A stretch of DNA of 64,000 bases. Source: Haberlea rhodopensis. Its lineage: Eukaryota > Streptophyta > Magnoliopsida > Lamiales > Gesneriaceae. This document shows positions 22,823 through 33,799 of this stretch, piece by piece. Every line of letters begins with the position of its first letter. Within the stretch, counting starts at the first letter, position 1. The stretch spans positions 124,001 through 188,000 of the forward strand of contig CAJQUN010000343.1 of assembly GCA_907163345.1 (NCBI GenBank), given 5' to 3'. The notes beneath the pieces are model-generated. The model was not told the origin of the DNA. It ran no database searches and saw only the letters and a program-made list of their open reading frames with translations. Made by a program: the position numbers and the translations under genes.

Positions 22823-23575
22823 CTCGCACAGACTCGCGATTTTCACCATTTTTGTTCCCAAAATTTCTTCCAATCCATCCCAATACTCAAACCAACCAAC
22901 CAACAACATAAATACCAACATAAACCACCAAAATACACTTCAAAACAAGTATAAATCTAGCCCTTAACCAAAACCACAACAACCCACACAAACCCATTTC
23001 AAAATCATTAAAAATCAACCCAAACTCAAACAAAACCTTACAAAATTAAAGCATGAGGTACCCATACCTCTTGGGGATCTCAAATCACCCAATATGCTCC
23101 ACAAATCAAGATTTTGCAAGGACTTCTCTCCACCCAAAGGCTTGAGCTCGAAAATGGAAGGGAGGGTAGGGTTTGTGGATTTGATTTTTTTGGTAAAGGT
23201 GAAAGTGATTTAAAAGAGTGGGGTTGGGGATAAAAAGGGTTGGGTTTAATTAAAAGCATACCAACAATTCCATGGTGTATAAAACACCCCAACATGATAT
23301 TTCTCAAAGCATTTTCTCAAAATGCACCAAATATCAAATAAACACATGATTTCCAATTAATTGATAACCAATGCAAATAAATCATGCTTCCAATAATATT
23401 TACCCAACATGCACCACATGCACCCTAAAATGCAACCCCGGGTCATCCCATCCACATGACCATGCATTTCCACATAAGATAAATAAATCCCAACACATAA
23501 TCAATTACCACATAATTAATCATGTAATCACAATTAATGCACCAAATAGCAATTAACCATTTCGGGGATGTCACA

Positions 23576-23591
23576 ATACTCCCCTACTTAT
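23576..23591 (-). promoter_or_regulatory. Polypurine tract of element D
   Basis: Minus strand ATAAGTAGGGGAGTAT abuts the LTR start TGTGACATCC. The stop codon TAA of the polyprotein (23588-23590) lies within this segment, 12 bases from the LTR. Confidence 0.88.
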
Positions 23592-26500
23592 AAGATTTCG
23601 TCCTCGAAATCATATGCACTTACCCCAACAGAAACTAAACATAAACTCATACCAGAGAATAGTTCCGGGTAGTGCTGCACCATATGCTGCTCCGTCTCCC
23701 ACGTAGCCTCCTCGACACCCCTGCGATCCCACTGAACTTTGATCATCGGTATCACTTTGTTCCGAAGTCTACGGTCTGCTCTGTCCAGAATTCTAACAGG
23801 CCGTTCCACATAAGATATATCTGACTCTAACTGAACTTCGGAAGGCCGCAACACGTGAGACGGATCCGGCTCATACTTTCGCAGCATCGATACATGAAAC
23901 ACATCATGTATCCCAGATAAAGAAGGCGGCAAAGCCAGTCGGTAAGCCAATGTGCCAATGCGCTGCAAAATCTCGTACGGTCCCACAAACCTCGGAGACA
24001 GTTTCCCGCGCATCCCAAACCGCACAACGCCTCTGAAAGGCGAGATCTTCAAAAAGACCTTATCTCCCAACTGAAACTCTAACGGTCTCCGCCGTTTATT
24101 TGCATAAGCTGCCTGTCTGTCTTGGGCCGCTTTCATTTTCTGCCTTATAGTCTTTATCTTCTCTTCCATTTCCCGGATCAACTCAGGCCCTCCGACTGAT
24201 CTACTGTCCAAATCATCCCAACACAAGGGCGATCTACATCGTCTGCCATAAAGAGCTTCAAACGGAGCCATCTGAATACTTGCCTGGTAGCTATTGTTAT
24301 ACGAAAACTCTACCAAAGGCACTGAATCCTGCCAAGAGGCATCAAACTCCAATACACAAGCTCTTAACATGTCCTCGAGCGTCTGAATAGTGCGCTCGGT
24401 CTGGCCATCCGTCTGAGGATGATAAGCAGTGCTCAATCTGACCTCAGTTCCCAAAGCTGACTGAAGGCCTTCCCAAAAATGAGATGTGAATCGCGGATCT
24501 CGATCTGACACAATAGAAACGGGGATCCCATGCAATCTCACCACATCTCTAATATATAACTGCGCCATCCTCAAGAATGTAAAGGTCATGCTATAGGGGA
24601 TAAAGTGGGCTACCTTGGTCAATCTGTCCACAATCACCCAAATAGCATCGAAGCCTGAAGCACTCCTCGGCAAATGAGTCACGAAGTCCATGGAAATGTG
24701 CTCCCACTTCCACTTCGGTATCTCCAAGCTCCTCAATTCGCCGCCAGGTCTCTGCCTCTCCGCCTTAACCTGTTGGCATATCAGACACCTCTTCACAAAA
24801 GCGACGACATCAGACTTCATTCTCTTCCACCAAAACTGACTACGCAGATCTCTGTACATCTTCTTCCCGCCTGGGTGGATGCTAAGTCTACTACTGTGAG
24901 CTCGCTCCAAGATTCCCTTACGCAACTCCGGCGTACTCGGAACTACCCAGCGGTTACCCAATCTCAAAGATCCGTCGTCGGCCACTCTGAACTTCGTCGG
25001 TTGACCAAGATGCACTATAGACAACCATCTCTGTACCTCAGCATCTGATCTCTGAGCTCTCCTGATGTTCTCATAAATATCTGGCTCAGCTAGTAAGGTA
25101 GAGACATACACTGGCGATGCATCTATATCAAAATCATAGCCGAGATGGCAATAGGAGGTCATCATAGCCGACAAATGGATGACGTCCTCAGCAGAACTCC
25201 TCACTTTCCGGCTCAAAGCGTCTGCTGTCAAATTGGCTTTCCCCGGATGGTACTCAATCTCGCAGTCATAGTCCTTGAGTAGGTCCATCCATCTTCTCTG
25301 TCTCATGTTCAGCTCCGCCTGAGTGAATAGAAACTTGAGGCTCTTGTGGTCCGTATAGATGGTAAACGACGTACCATACAAATAATGCCTCCAGATCTTC
25401 AGGGCGAAGATGATAGCCGCCAATTCCAAGTCATGGACTGGATATCGGGTCTCATGCGGCTTCAACTGTCTCGATGCGTAAGCTACCACATGCTTATCTT
25501 GCATCAGAACACATCCAAGGCCCTGTAGTGATGCATCAGTATACAGAACAAATCTGGAGTTCTCCGTCGGGATCACTAACACTGGCGCCGTCGTCAACCG
25601 GTGTTTCAACTCCTGGAAGCTCTCCTCACAAGCTTCTGACCAAAAGAAAGGCACACCCTTCTGAGTCAACTGAGTCAGCGGCTTGGCAATCTTCGAAAAG
25701 CCCTCAACAAAGCGCCGATAATACCCGGCCAAACCAAGAAAACTCCGGATCTCAGGCACAGAAGTGGGGGCAGCCCACTCCATCACAGCCTCAATCTTCT
25801 TGGGGTCCACTGATATCCCGCTGCTCGAAATGACATGCCCCAGAAACACTACACTGCTCAGCCAAAACTCGCACTTACTGAGCTTAGCATACAACTGATG
25901 CTCTCTAAGAATCTGAAGCACTGTCCTCAAGTGTTTCACATGATCTTCCTCACTCCGGGAGTAGATAAGAATGTCGTCAATAAACACGATGACGAACTGA
26001 TCAAGATACTGCTGAAACACTCTGTTCATCAGACTCATGAAGACGGCCGGGGCGTTCGTCACACCGAACGGCATTACTAGGAACTCATAATGCCCGTATC
26101 GAGTCCGGAACGCTGTCTTCTGCACATCTTCCTCCCTGACCCGAATCTGATGATACCCGGATCTCAGATCAATCTTGCTATACACCCTGGTACCTTGCAA
26201 CTGATCAAACAAGTCGTCTATCCTAGGGAGAGGATACTTGTTCTTCACTGTAGCCTTGTTCAGTTGCCGGTAATCGATGCACAGCCGCATCGAACCGTCC
26301 TTCTTCTTCACAAAGAGAACTGGTGCGCCCCATGGCGACACGCTCGGGCGTATATACCCCTTGTCCAAGAGATCCTGCAACTGCTCTTTCAACTCCCTCA
26401 ACTCTGCCGGTGCCATCCTATAAGGTGCACGAGAGATAGCGGATGTCCCTGGCAGCAACTCGATCCCAAATTCAACTTCCCTGGCCGGTGGAAATCCTGG

Positions 26501-28153
26501 GATCTCTTCTGGAAATACATCAGCAAATTCTGCCACAACTGGTACATCCTCAACCCTCAGTTCTTTACTCTTTCCAGACGTGTCCATGGCATAAATAAGA
26601 TAGCCCGTGTGCCCACGTTCCAACAGCTGAGACATCTTGATCGCTGAAATCAACGGAATCTTCGCACGAGATCCGTTGCCAAAGAAAGTCCACTGACTGC
26701 CAAACTCAGGTCTAAACTTCACTGTCCTCTGTCGGCAATCCACCACTGCCTGATATCTGTTCAGAACATCAATACCCAAGATGCAGTCAAAGTCTGACAT
26801 ACCCAGTACAATCAAGTCTGATCTCAACTCGTTGCCCTCAAAATAAATGAGGCAGTCTGCCATAAACTGGTCAGCAACAACATTTCTTCCAGTGGGTGTC
26901 GAGACTAGAAGAGGCGTGGGTAAAGAAGACGTGCGCATATGGTGTCTTTCCACAAATCCCACAGACACAAAGGAATGGGAGGCACCTGTATCTATCAAAA
27001 CAAAAGCAGGGTACGTAAATAAATGACACGTACCGGCAATCACCTCCTCTGGAGCTGCCTGAGCCTGCTCCCTGGTCAGTGCATATACTTGCCCCTGGGG
27101 TGGTCCCACTGTCTGACCTCCCGATGGACGAGGCCCAAATTGTTGCCTCTGCTGCACTGTCCGATCATCAAATCTCGGCCTGTTGCCCTGATACTCTGAC
27201 TGGCCTCCCCTGGTGGGACAATACCGAGCAATGTGGCCCATCTTGCCACAGACATAACATGCATGACACTTGTTTGAAGAATGCGGTCCTCCACAATTGT
27301 TGCACCTAGGCTCTCCCGGCCTCTCCCCTTGTGAAGATCCTCGATTGGCCGACCAATTACCCTTCTTGTTATCCTGCTTCTGTCCAAAGTGTTTCTTTCC
27401 ACCATACCGCGAAGATGAAGAGGCACCACGGGGTTTAAATGGCTCACCCCGAGGCCTCAAACTGTCACTAGTCTGCCTCTGTTGCGGTACCGGTGGTGGC
27501 ATAGCATAAGCTCCCACTCCTAGCTCAGCAAGCTCCGCTCTTGTGAGAGCATCATCAAATGAAGTTGGGTTATTGATAATAACCCGGTCATAGAGCTCCG
27601 ATCGTAGTCCTTTCATGAAATTTCTCATCTTGGCACGTCCATCAGAGGCAATGTGGGGGACATACCTAAGTAGTGATGAGTACTGTGTGGCATAGTCTGC
27701 CACTGTCATGTTCCCTTGCCTCAGACTTGCAAATTCATCCTCCTTTGTCTGTCTCGCTGCCGCGGAGAAGTATCGGTTCAAGAACCTGGTCCTGAAGAGC
27801 GTCCAGTCAATCATAGCACCCAGTGCTCTCATTTCCATCACTGTGCTCCTCCACCACATCAGAGGTTTCTTGGCTAATTGAAACTCCGCTAGCCTCAGCC
27901 AAGCCGTCACAGCACAAGGAACCGATACAAAGATCTGCTCAAGTCTTTCTAACCACTCTTCAGCCTCTTCTCCGGACTCTGTCCCCTCAAACCGGGGCGG
28001 ATGATAAGACAGAAACTGCGTCAAGCTAATCTCACCCGGTAGCAATAACTGGACTAATGGTTCTATTCCCACAGCCGGTGGAGGTAGAGGATTAGCCTGT
28101 CCAATACTCGCATTTACACTCCCAACATCTCCGACTTCCTCATTAGCAGCCAT
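23588..28153 (-). CDS. Gag-Pol polyprotein of Ty3/gypsy chromovirus D (1521 aa, intact)
   Basis: One frame encodes all proteins for reverse transcription and integration. I take the ATG at 28153 (MAANEE) as start. Residues from there: Gag core about 80-190; two zinc knuckles CNNCGGPHSSNKC (284-296) and CYVCGKMGHIARYC (299-312); aspartic protease LIDTGASHSF with catalytic Asp388; reverse transcriptase about 560-760 with Asp662 and FIDD (Asp726/727); RNase H with Asp873, Glu910, Asp935, Asp978; integrase zinc site His1086, His1093, Cys1123, Cys1126; integrase catalytic Asp1156, Asp1217 and Glu1253 (D-D-35-E); GPY motif near 1391; C-terminal chromodomain about 1448-1501, ending in WETEQHMVQHYPELF. 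Order RT-RNase H-integrase plus chromodomain places it among chromoviruses, nearest Tekay/Del. All catalytic residues are present. The chromodomain is expected to steer integration to heterochromatin. Confidence 0.96.
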   Translation of the reverse strand: MAANEEVGDVGSVNASIGQANPLPPPAVGIEPLVQLLLPGEISLTQFLSYHPPRFEGTESGEEAEEWLERLEQIFVSVPCAVTAWLRLAEFQLAKKPLMWWRSTVMEMRALGAMIDWTLFRTRFLNRYFSAAARQTKEDEFASLRQGNMTVADYATQYSSLLRYVPHIASDGRAKMRNFMKGLRSELYDRVIINNPTSFDDALTRAELAELGVGAYAMPPPVPQQRQTSDSLRPRGEPFKPRGASSSSRYGGKKHFGQKQDNKKGNWSANRGSSQGERPGEPRCNNCGGPHSSNKCHACYVCGKMGHIARYCPTRGGQSEYQGNRPRFDDRTVQQRQQFGPRPSGGQTVGPPQGQVYALTREQAQAAPEEVIAGTCHLFTYPAFVLIDTGASHSFVSVGFVERHHMRTSSLPTPLLVSTPTGRNVVADQFMADCLIYFEGNELRSDLIVLGMSDFDCILGIDVLNRYQAVVDCRQRTVKFRPEFGSQWTFFGNGSRAKIPLISAIKMSQLLERGHTGYLIYAMDTSGKSKELRVEDVPVVAEFADVFPEEIPGFPPAREVEFGIELLPGTSAISRAPYRMAPAELRELKEQLQDLLDKGYIRPSVSPWGAPVLFVKKKDGSMRLCIDYRQLNKATVKNKYPLPRIDDLFDQLQGTRVYSKIDLRSGYHQIRVREEDVQKTAFRTRYGHYEFLVMPFGVTNAPAVFMSLMNRVFQQYLDQFVIVFIDDILIYSRSEEDHVKHLRTVLQILREHQLYAKLSKCEFWLSSVVFLGHVISSSGISVDPKKIEAVMEWAAPTSVPEIRSFLGLAGYYRRFVEGFSKIAKPLTQLTQKGVPFFWSEACEESFQELKHRLTTAPVLVIPTENSRFVLYTDASLQGLGCVLMQDKHVVAYASRQLKPHETRYPVHDLELAAIIFALKIWRHYLYGTSFTIYTDHKSLKFLFTQAELNMRQRRWMDLLKDYDCEIEYHPGKANLTADALSRKVRSSAEDVIHLSAMMTSYCHLGYDFDIDASPVYVSTLLAEPDIYENIRRAQRSDAEVQRWLSIVHLGQPTKFRVADDGSLRLGNRWVVPSTPELRKGILERAHSSRLSIHPGGKKMYRDLRSQFWWKRMKSDVVAFVKRCLICQQVKAERQRPGGELRSLEIPKWKWEHISMDFVTHLPRSASGFDAIWVIVDRLTKVAHFIPYSMTFTFLRMAQLYIRDVVRLHGIPVSIVSDRDPRFTSHFWEGLQSALGTEVRLSTAYHPQTDGQTERTIQTLEDMLRACVLEFDASWQDSVPLVEFSYNNSYQASIQMAPFEALYGRRCRSPLCWDDLDSRSVGGPELIREMEEKIKTIRQKMKAAQDRQAAYANKRRRPLEFQLGDKVFLKISPFRGVVRFGMRGKLSPRFVGPYEILQRIGTLAYRLALPPSLSGIHDVFHVSMLRKYEPDPSHVLRPSEVQLESDISYVERPVRILDRADRRLRNKVIPMIKVQWDRRGVEEATWETEQHMVQHYPELFSGMSLCLVSVGVSAYDFEDEIL

Positions 28154-28346
28154 GTTGTAACACAAATGTTAACAACAATCCAAAGCAATATATAACATGT
28201 CGTTAGATAACAGGAGTGATATAAGCATGTTAGTATAACAGGATATACAATAATATGCACCACATGCATAAACATGCTCCAAATGTAAGCACCTAGCCAA
28301 CCATGCTAAGGCTACCCTTCACTCGTTCCCGGGTTCTCTAACCACT

Positions 28347-28358
28347 GCTCTGATACCA
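28347..28358 (-). promoter_or_regulatory. Primer-binding site of element D (tRNA-iMet)
   Basis: Minus strand TGGTATCAGAGC, four bases from the right LTR edge at 28363. The leader between it and the gag start (28154-28346) is about 190 bp with no other feature seen. Confidence 0.92.
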
Positions 28359-28362
28359 CTAA

Positions 28363-30481
28363 TGTAAGGACCCTAATCCTTAAGTGCGGAATAAAGGCAT
28401 AATAGAGTTAAATAAATGATCAGAGCATAAAGAACAAGGTGAGTCTATGAGCTTAAGCATTTACATGCCAAAATAAAGGACTACCAAAAGGATTAATTAC
28501 ATTCCAACAAATGAATGTGTCCACTATAGTTTTACGCTACTCCTAGAGTAGGCACTATACAAAAGAATCCTGTCCTTTCATCTACCAAAGATGCTCGAGA
28601 AGTTCACTGTCTCAACCCGTTCAAGCCCATCTATCATGCCAAAAGGTACCTACAAGGACAACCCCCAAACATGAGCAATAATAATCATTCATATTCAACA
28701 CAATATGAAGATAAAGCGTAAATGCATAATCAATATAAATCACTTCCTGTTTTCCCATGCATTTCAAACGCTTCCCGTTTGGTTGTCCCTGTACCATAAC
28801 TCATGAGTATAATCAACAGATTATTTTTAATGGCCAAACCATGTCATGACATCATATACCATCTCAACTGTACCACATATTGGTCACCATTCCCTAGTCT
28901 GTCCATCACAGTGTATTTTAATGCCCCTCGCTTATATTCATATGGGCGGCATAGGATAACCTCGCTACAATGGACATGCGGCGCTCCCACCCCTCGCTTC
29001 ACAGAGAGCGGCAAATACCCTTTCCTCGCCCCATATGACAACCACGCTCAAATGTGACATGCGGCGCTCCCACCCCTCGCTTCACATTTAGCGGAACCAA
29101 TACAAAAAGCGGCAAGCATTAAAATCATCAAAGGATGACCACGACTCATGGGATGTGCATCCAATAATCATAATATGCATCTAACATCAATATGCATAAA
29201 TTACCATGTATATGCATCCACTATGCAATACCTCATATGGCATAAATCAACATGTATATGCATCCACAATGCAATACCACATATATACTCGCATCCACAA
29301 TGCATAAACAATGAGCATATAAAATACATGTTACCGTTGGGTGCCCGTACGTCCACTACGTACCTTTCCAAAAGTGGAATTGGTCCGGCTTCAATTCCTC
29401 GGTTGTGTTGCTACCTGGGATGGTTCTACACAATCACACAACCCCATATTAGAAGCCAAATAATAGCCAAATACCAAAAATTTGACAAAATAAACCATTT
29501 TCCAAAATTCCACAGGCGGCGATCGATCGCTTCACCCAGGCGATCGATCGCCTCAAAATTATCACTGTGGCGATCGGTCGCCCCAAACATGGCGATCGAT
29601 CGCCATCCCTTTGAGAAACCTACTGCCTCTCGGCGATCGGTCGCCTCATAACAGGCGATCGATCGCCTAACCCGAAATTTTGGTACTGCCTCGCGGCGAT
29701 CGATCGCCCCATTTCAGGCGGTCGATCGCCTCGCACAGACTCGCGATTTTCACCATTTTTGTTCCCAAAATTTCTTCCAATCCATCCCAATACTCAAACC
29801 AACCAACCAACAACATAAATACCAACATAAACCACCAAAATACACTTCAAAACAAGTATAAATCTAGCCCTTAACCAAAACCACAACAACCCACACAAAC
29901 CCATTTCAAAATCATTAAAAATCAACCCAAACTCAAACAAAACCTTACAAAATTAAAGCATGAGGTACCCATACCTCTTGGGGATCTCAAATCACCCAAT
30001 ATGCTCCACAAATCAAGATTTGCAAGGACTTCTCTCCACCCAAAGGCTTGAGCTCGAAAATGGAAGGGAGGGTAGGGTTTGTGGATTTGATTTTTTTGGT
30101 AAAGGTGAAAGTGATTTAAAAGAGTGGGGTTGGGGATAAAAAGGGTTGGGTTTAATTAAAAGCATACCAACAATTCCATGGTGTATAAAACACCCCAACA
30201 TGATATTTCTCAAAGCATTTTCTCAAAATGCACCAAATATCAAATAAACACATGATTTCCAATTAATTGATAACCAATGCAAATAAATCATGCTTCCAAT
30301 AATATTTACCCAACATGCACCACATGCACCCTAAAATGCAACCCCGGGTCATCCCATCCACATGACCATGCATTTCCACATAAGATAAATAAATCCCAAC
30401 ACATAATCAATTACCACATAATTAATCATGTAATCACAATTAATGCACCAAATAGCAATTAACCATTTCGGGGATGTCACA
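28363..30481 (-). repeat. Element D right (5') LTR
   Basis: Near-identical to 21455-23575. Differences noticed: CAAGGTGAG versus CAAGTTGAG, one A fewer in CCAAAAGG, AAATCACTT versus AAAACACTT, and one T fewer in AAGATTTGC. Palindrome array at 29519-29729. Confidence 0.95.
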
Positions 30482-30486
30482 AGCAC

Positions 30487-30744
30487 GATGTATTAAAATA
30501 TCCTCACATGATATTTTATAGTATTTAATCAATAAAATACTTCAATTTCCAATTAAACATGCTTCACCAAAACAAATAACACCCACCCCAAATAATCATG
30601 CCATAACCCAAATTCACAACATATAACACATGCACCCTGAAATGCATTTCCTCAATATTATTAATTCAGCCCAATGAATTAATACCATAATCTTCATAAC
30701 ATAATTAATGTTTAAAATCACATAATCATTTCGGGGATATCACA
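30487..30744 (-). repeat. Element C left LTR, part 3 of 3
   Basis: Resumes the C LTR after D (single-copy continuation GATGTATTAAAATATCC) and ends GGGGATATCACA next to the C polypurine tract. Matches the first 230 bp of C' in reverse (42974-43229). The three parts sum to about 2.1 kb, the same length as other chromovirus LTRs here. Confidence 0.88.
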
Positions 30745-33700
30745 ATACTCCCATACTTATAAGATTTTGCCCTTGAAATCAGCATGCACTTACCAAAAAC
30801 GAAACAAAACATAAATCACATACCAGAAAACAGTTCTGTATAGTGCTGCACCATGTGTCGTTCCGTCTCCCACGTGGCCTCCTCGACACCCCTACGATCC
30901 CACTGAACTTTGACCATATGAATAACTTTGTTTCGTAGTCTGCGATCTGCCCAATCCAGAATCCTGATAGGCCGCTCCACATAGGAAACATCAGACTCTA
31001 TCTGAACCTCAGAAGGTTTGCAACACATGAGAAGGATCTGGCTTGTACTTCCGCAACATAGACACATGAACACATCGTGTATGCCGGACAGAGAGGGAGG
31101 GTAATGCCAATCGGTAAGATCTCGTACGGCCCAACATATCTCGGGGATAACTTCCCCCGCATCCCAAAACGTACTACACCTCTGAAAGGTGAGATCTTCA
31201 AAAAGACCCTGTCGCCCAACTGAAACTCTAACGGCCGACGCCGTTGATTAGCATATGCTGCCTGTCTGTCCTGAGCTGCTTTCATTTTCCTTCTGATCAC
31301 CTTTACCTTTTCTTCCATTTCTTGGACCAACTCTGGTCCTCCGACCGATTTACGGTCCACATCATCCTAATACAAAGGCGACCTACAACGTCTACCATAG
31401 AGAGCCTCAAAAGGAGCCATCTGTATGCTTGCATGGTAGCTATTGTTATAGAAAATTCTACCAAGGCCATTGTGTCCTGCCATGAAGTATCGAACTCCAA
31501 CACACAAGCCCGTAACATATCTTCGAGCGACTGTATGGTACGCTCGGTCTGTCCGTCCGTTTGGGGATGGTATGTTGTGCTCAACCTTAACTCTGTACCC
31601 AGAGCTGACTGAAGACCTTCCCAGAAGTGAGATGTAAACCACGGATCTCGATCAGACACAATCGAAACAGGGATACCATGCAGTCTCACCACATCTCTGA
31701 CATATAACTGAGCCATCATCAAGTACGTGAAGGTCATACTATATGGAATGAAGTGAGCCACTTTAGTCAATCTATCCACGACTACCCAGATGGCATCAAA
31801 ACCCGAAATAGTTCTCGGTAAGTGGGTCACGAAGTCCATGGATACGTGCTCCCACTTCCATTCTGGTATCTCCAAACTTCTAAGCTCACCACCAGGCCTC
31901 TGCCTCTCAGCCTTCACTTGCTGACAAATAAGACACCTCTTGACGAATGTGGTGACATCTTGTTTCATTCGTCTCCACCAAAACTGGCTACATAAGTCCT
32001 TATACATTTTCTTTCCGCCCGGGTGGATACTCATCCTGCTGCAATGAGCTCGCTGTAATATTCCCTGACGCAACTCAGGCGTATTCGGAACCACCCATCG
32101 ATCACCTAACCTCAAGGAACCATCCTCCGCCGTCCTGAACTTCGACGACTGACCCAGACGAACCACTGACAACCATCTCTGAACTTCCTCGTCAGTCTCC
32201 TGAGCCTTCCTGATGTGATCATAAATAACGGGCTCAGCTAATAAGGTCAAAACCTGTACCGATGAAGCAGACACATCATAATCAAAACCCAACTGACAGT
32301 AGGAGCCCATCATAGCTGATAGACACATGGCATCCTCTGCCATGCTCTTCACCTTCCGACTCAAAGTGTCGACTGTCAGATTTGCTTTTCCAGGATGGTA
32401 TTCGATTTCACAATCATAGTCCTTCAGCAGGTCCATCCATCTTCTCTGTCTCATATTCAGCTCAGCCTGCGTAAACAAGAACTTTAGGCTCTTGTGATCA
32501 GTGAAGATGGTGAATGAGGTACCGTATAAGTACTGTCACCATATTTTCAAGGCAAACACTATAGCTGCTAGCTCCAAATCATGGACTGGATACCTCGTCT
32601 CGTGTGGCTTCAATTGTCTTGAGGCGTAAGCCACAACGTGCTTACCCTGCATCAGTACGCATCCTAGGCCCTGAAGCGATGCGTCAGTATAGAGAGCAAA
32701 CCCCTTGTTCTCCCTGGGAATCACCAACACTGGCGCTGAAGTCAATTTGTGCTTCAACTCCTGGAAGCTTTGCTCACAAGCTTCCGACCAAAAGAATGGA
32801 ACTCCCTTCTGAGTTAGCTGAGTCAATGACTTGGCAATCTTTGAAAATCCTTCGACAAAGCGTCGATAATACCCGGCCAAACCAAGAAAACTTCGGATCT
32901 CAGGAACTGTAGTAGGCGCAGACCAATCCATAACTGCCTCTATCTTCCTGGGATCTACTGATATCCCCTCTCGAGAGATAATATGACTCAATAAAGCTAC
33001 ACTGCTCAGCCAGAACTCACACTTGCTGAGTTTGGCGTACAACTGATGATCTCTGAGGATCTGAAGTACCGTCCTCAAATGATTGGCATGCTCCTCCTTA
33101 CTTCTTGAATAAACCAGAATGTCGTCAATAAACACGATGACGAACTGATCAAGATACCTCTGAAATATTATGTTCATCAAGCTCATAAATACTGCAGGGG
33201 CATTCGTCACCCCGAATGGCATCACTAAGAACTCATAGTGCCCATACCAAGTTCGAAAGGCTGTCTTTTGTATGTCATCAGCTCTAACTCGTATCTGGTG
33301 ATAGCCTGACCTCAAGTCAATCTTTGAGTAAAGCTCTATGCCCTGAAGCTGATCAAATAAGTCATTAATCCTCGGAAGGGGGGTACTTGTTCTTAATCGT
33401 CACTTTATTCAATTAACGGTAATCGATACACAGGCGTATCAAACCATCCTTTTTCTTTACGAACAAGACTGGTGCACCCCATGGTGATACACTAGGGCGA
33501 ATGTATCCTTTGTCGAGGAGCTCCTGCAACTGCACTTTCAGCTCCCTCAGCTCTGCCGGTGCCATCCTATAAGGGGCACGGGAAATAACAGATGTCCATG
33601 GCAGTAACTCAATCGCAAACTATACATCTCTGATCGACGGAAATCCTGGAATCTCATCTAGAAACACATCGGTGAATTCCGCAACTACTTGTATATCCTC

Positions 33701-33799
33701 GATCCTCAACTCTTCCTTTTTCCTCTTACACGTCCACGGCATAAATAAGATAGAATGAGTGACCGCGTTCTAACAACCGCGACATCTTAACTGCCGAAA
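30745..33799 (-). pseudogene. Element C pol remnant: chromodomain, integrase, RNase H, reverse transcriptase
   Basis: Old chromovirus polyprotein in pieces, adjoining a mutated purine tract (minus ATAAGTATGGGAGTAT). Reading 3' to 5' on the plus strand: chromodomain (30816-31073, VKVQWDRRGVEEATWETE), GPY region and integrase C-terminus (30998-31360), RNase H end and integrase core (31303-32478; SDRDPWFTSH, HHCC CLIC), RT to RNase H (32536-33315; FIDDILVYS, YTDASLQGLGC), and the RT N-terminal part to 33799 without a long frame. Single-base frameshifts and stops (for example 32535 and around 33375) inactivate it. It is cut at 33799 by element F and continues at 42699 in the protease linker. No function is expected. 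Confidence 0.88.

Larger units (their letters stand above)
21455..23575 (-). repeat. Element D left (3') LTR
   Basis: TGTAAGGACC...GGGATGTCACA. In order on the plus strand it holds the foldback domain (22008-22218), an ACGT hairpin (22440-22456), the palindrome array (22612-22822) and a purine/pyrimidine-rich stretch whose minus strand CTACCCTCCCTTCC...CGAGCT looks like transcribed leader. Confidence 0.95.
21455..30481 (-). mobile_element. Element D: intact Ty3/gypsy chromovirus (Tekay-like), TSD agcac
   Basis: Complete minus-strand element of 9027 bp with LTRs of 2121 and 2119 bp, tRNA-iMet primer site (28347-28358), one uninterrupted gag-pol frame, and a purine tract abutting the left LTR. 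The duplication agcac (21450-21454, 30482-30486) and the unoccupied site in C' (CTAAATACCGGG near 43229) prove the insertion. Scanning the two LTRs by eye I found about four differences, of which two are single-base indels, so it is a recent insertion. It is the only autonomous-looking element in the window. Confidence 0.95.

Noticed and set aside
23230..23260. GGGATAAAAAGGG as a TATA box of element D
   Set aside because: It reads as TATA only on the plus strand, opposite to the element, and is not conserved in H; no confident promoter call made.
24674..27509. Plus-strand open frames opposite the D polyprotein (and equivalents in F and H)
   Set aside because: Shadows of the high-GC coding frame on the minus strand; no domains and they vanish in C and G.
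30745..33799. Element C pol as an active gene
   Set aside because: Multiple frameshifts and stops, interrupted by F, C' and G.
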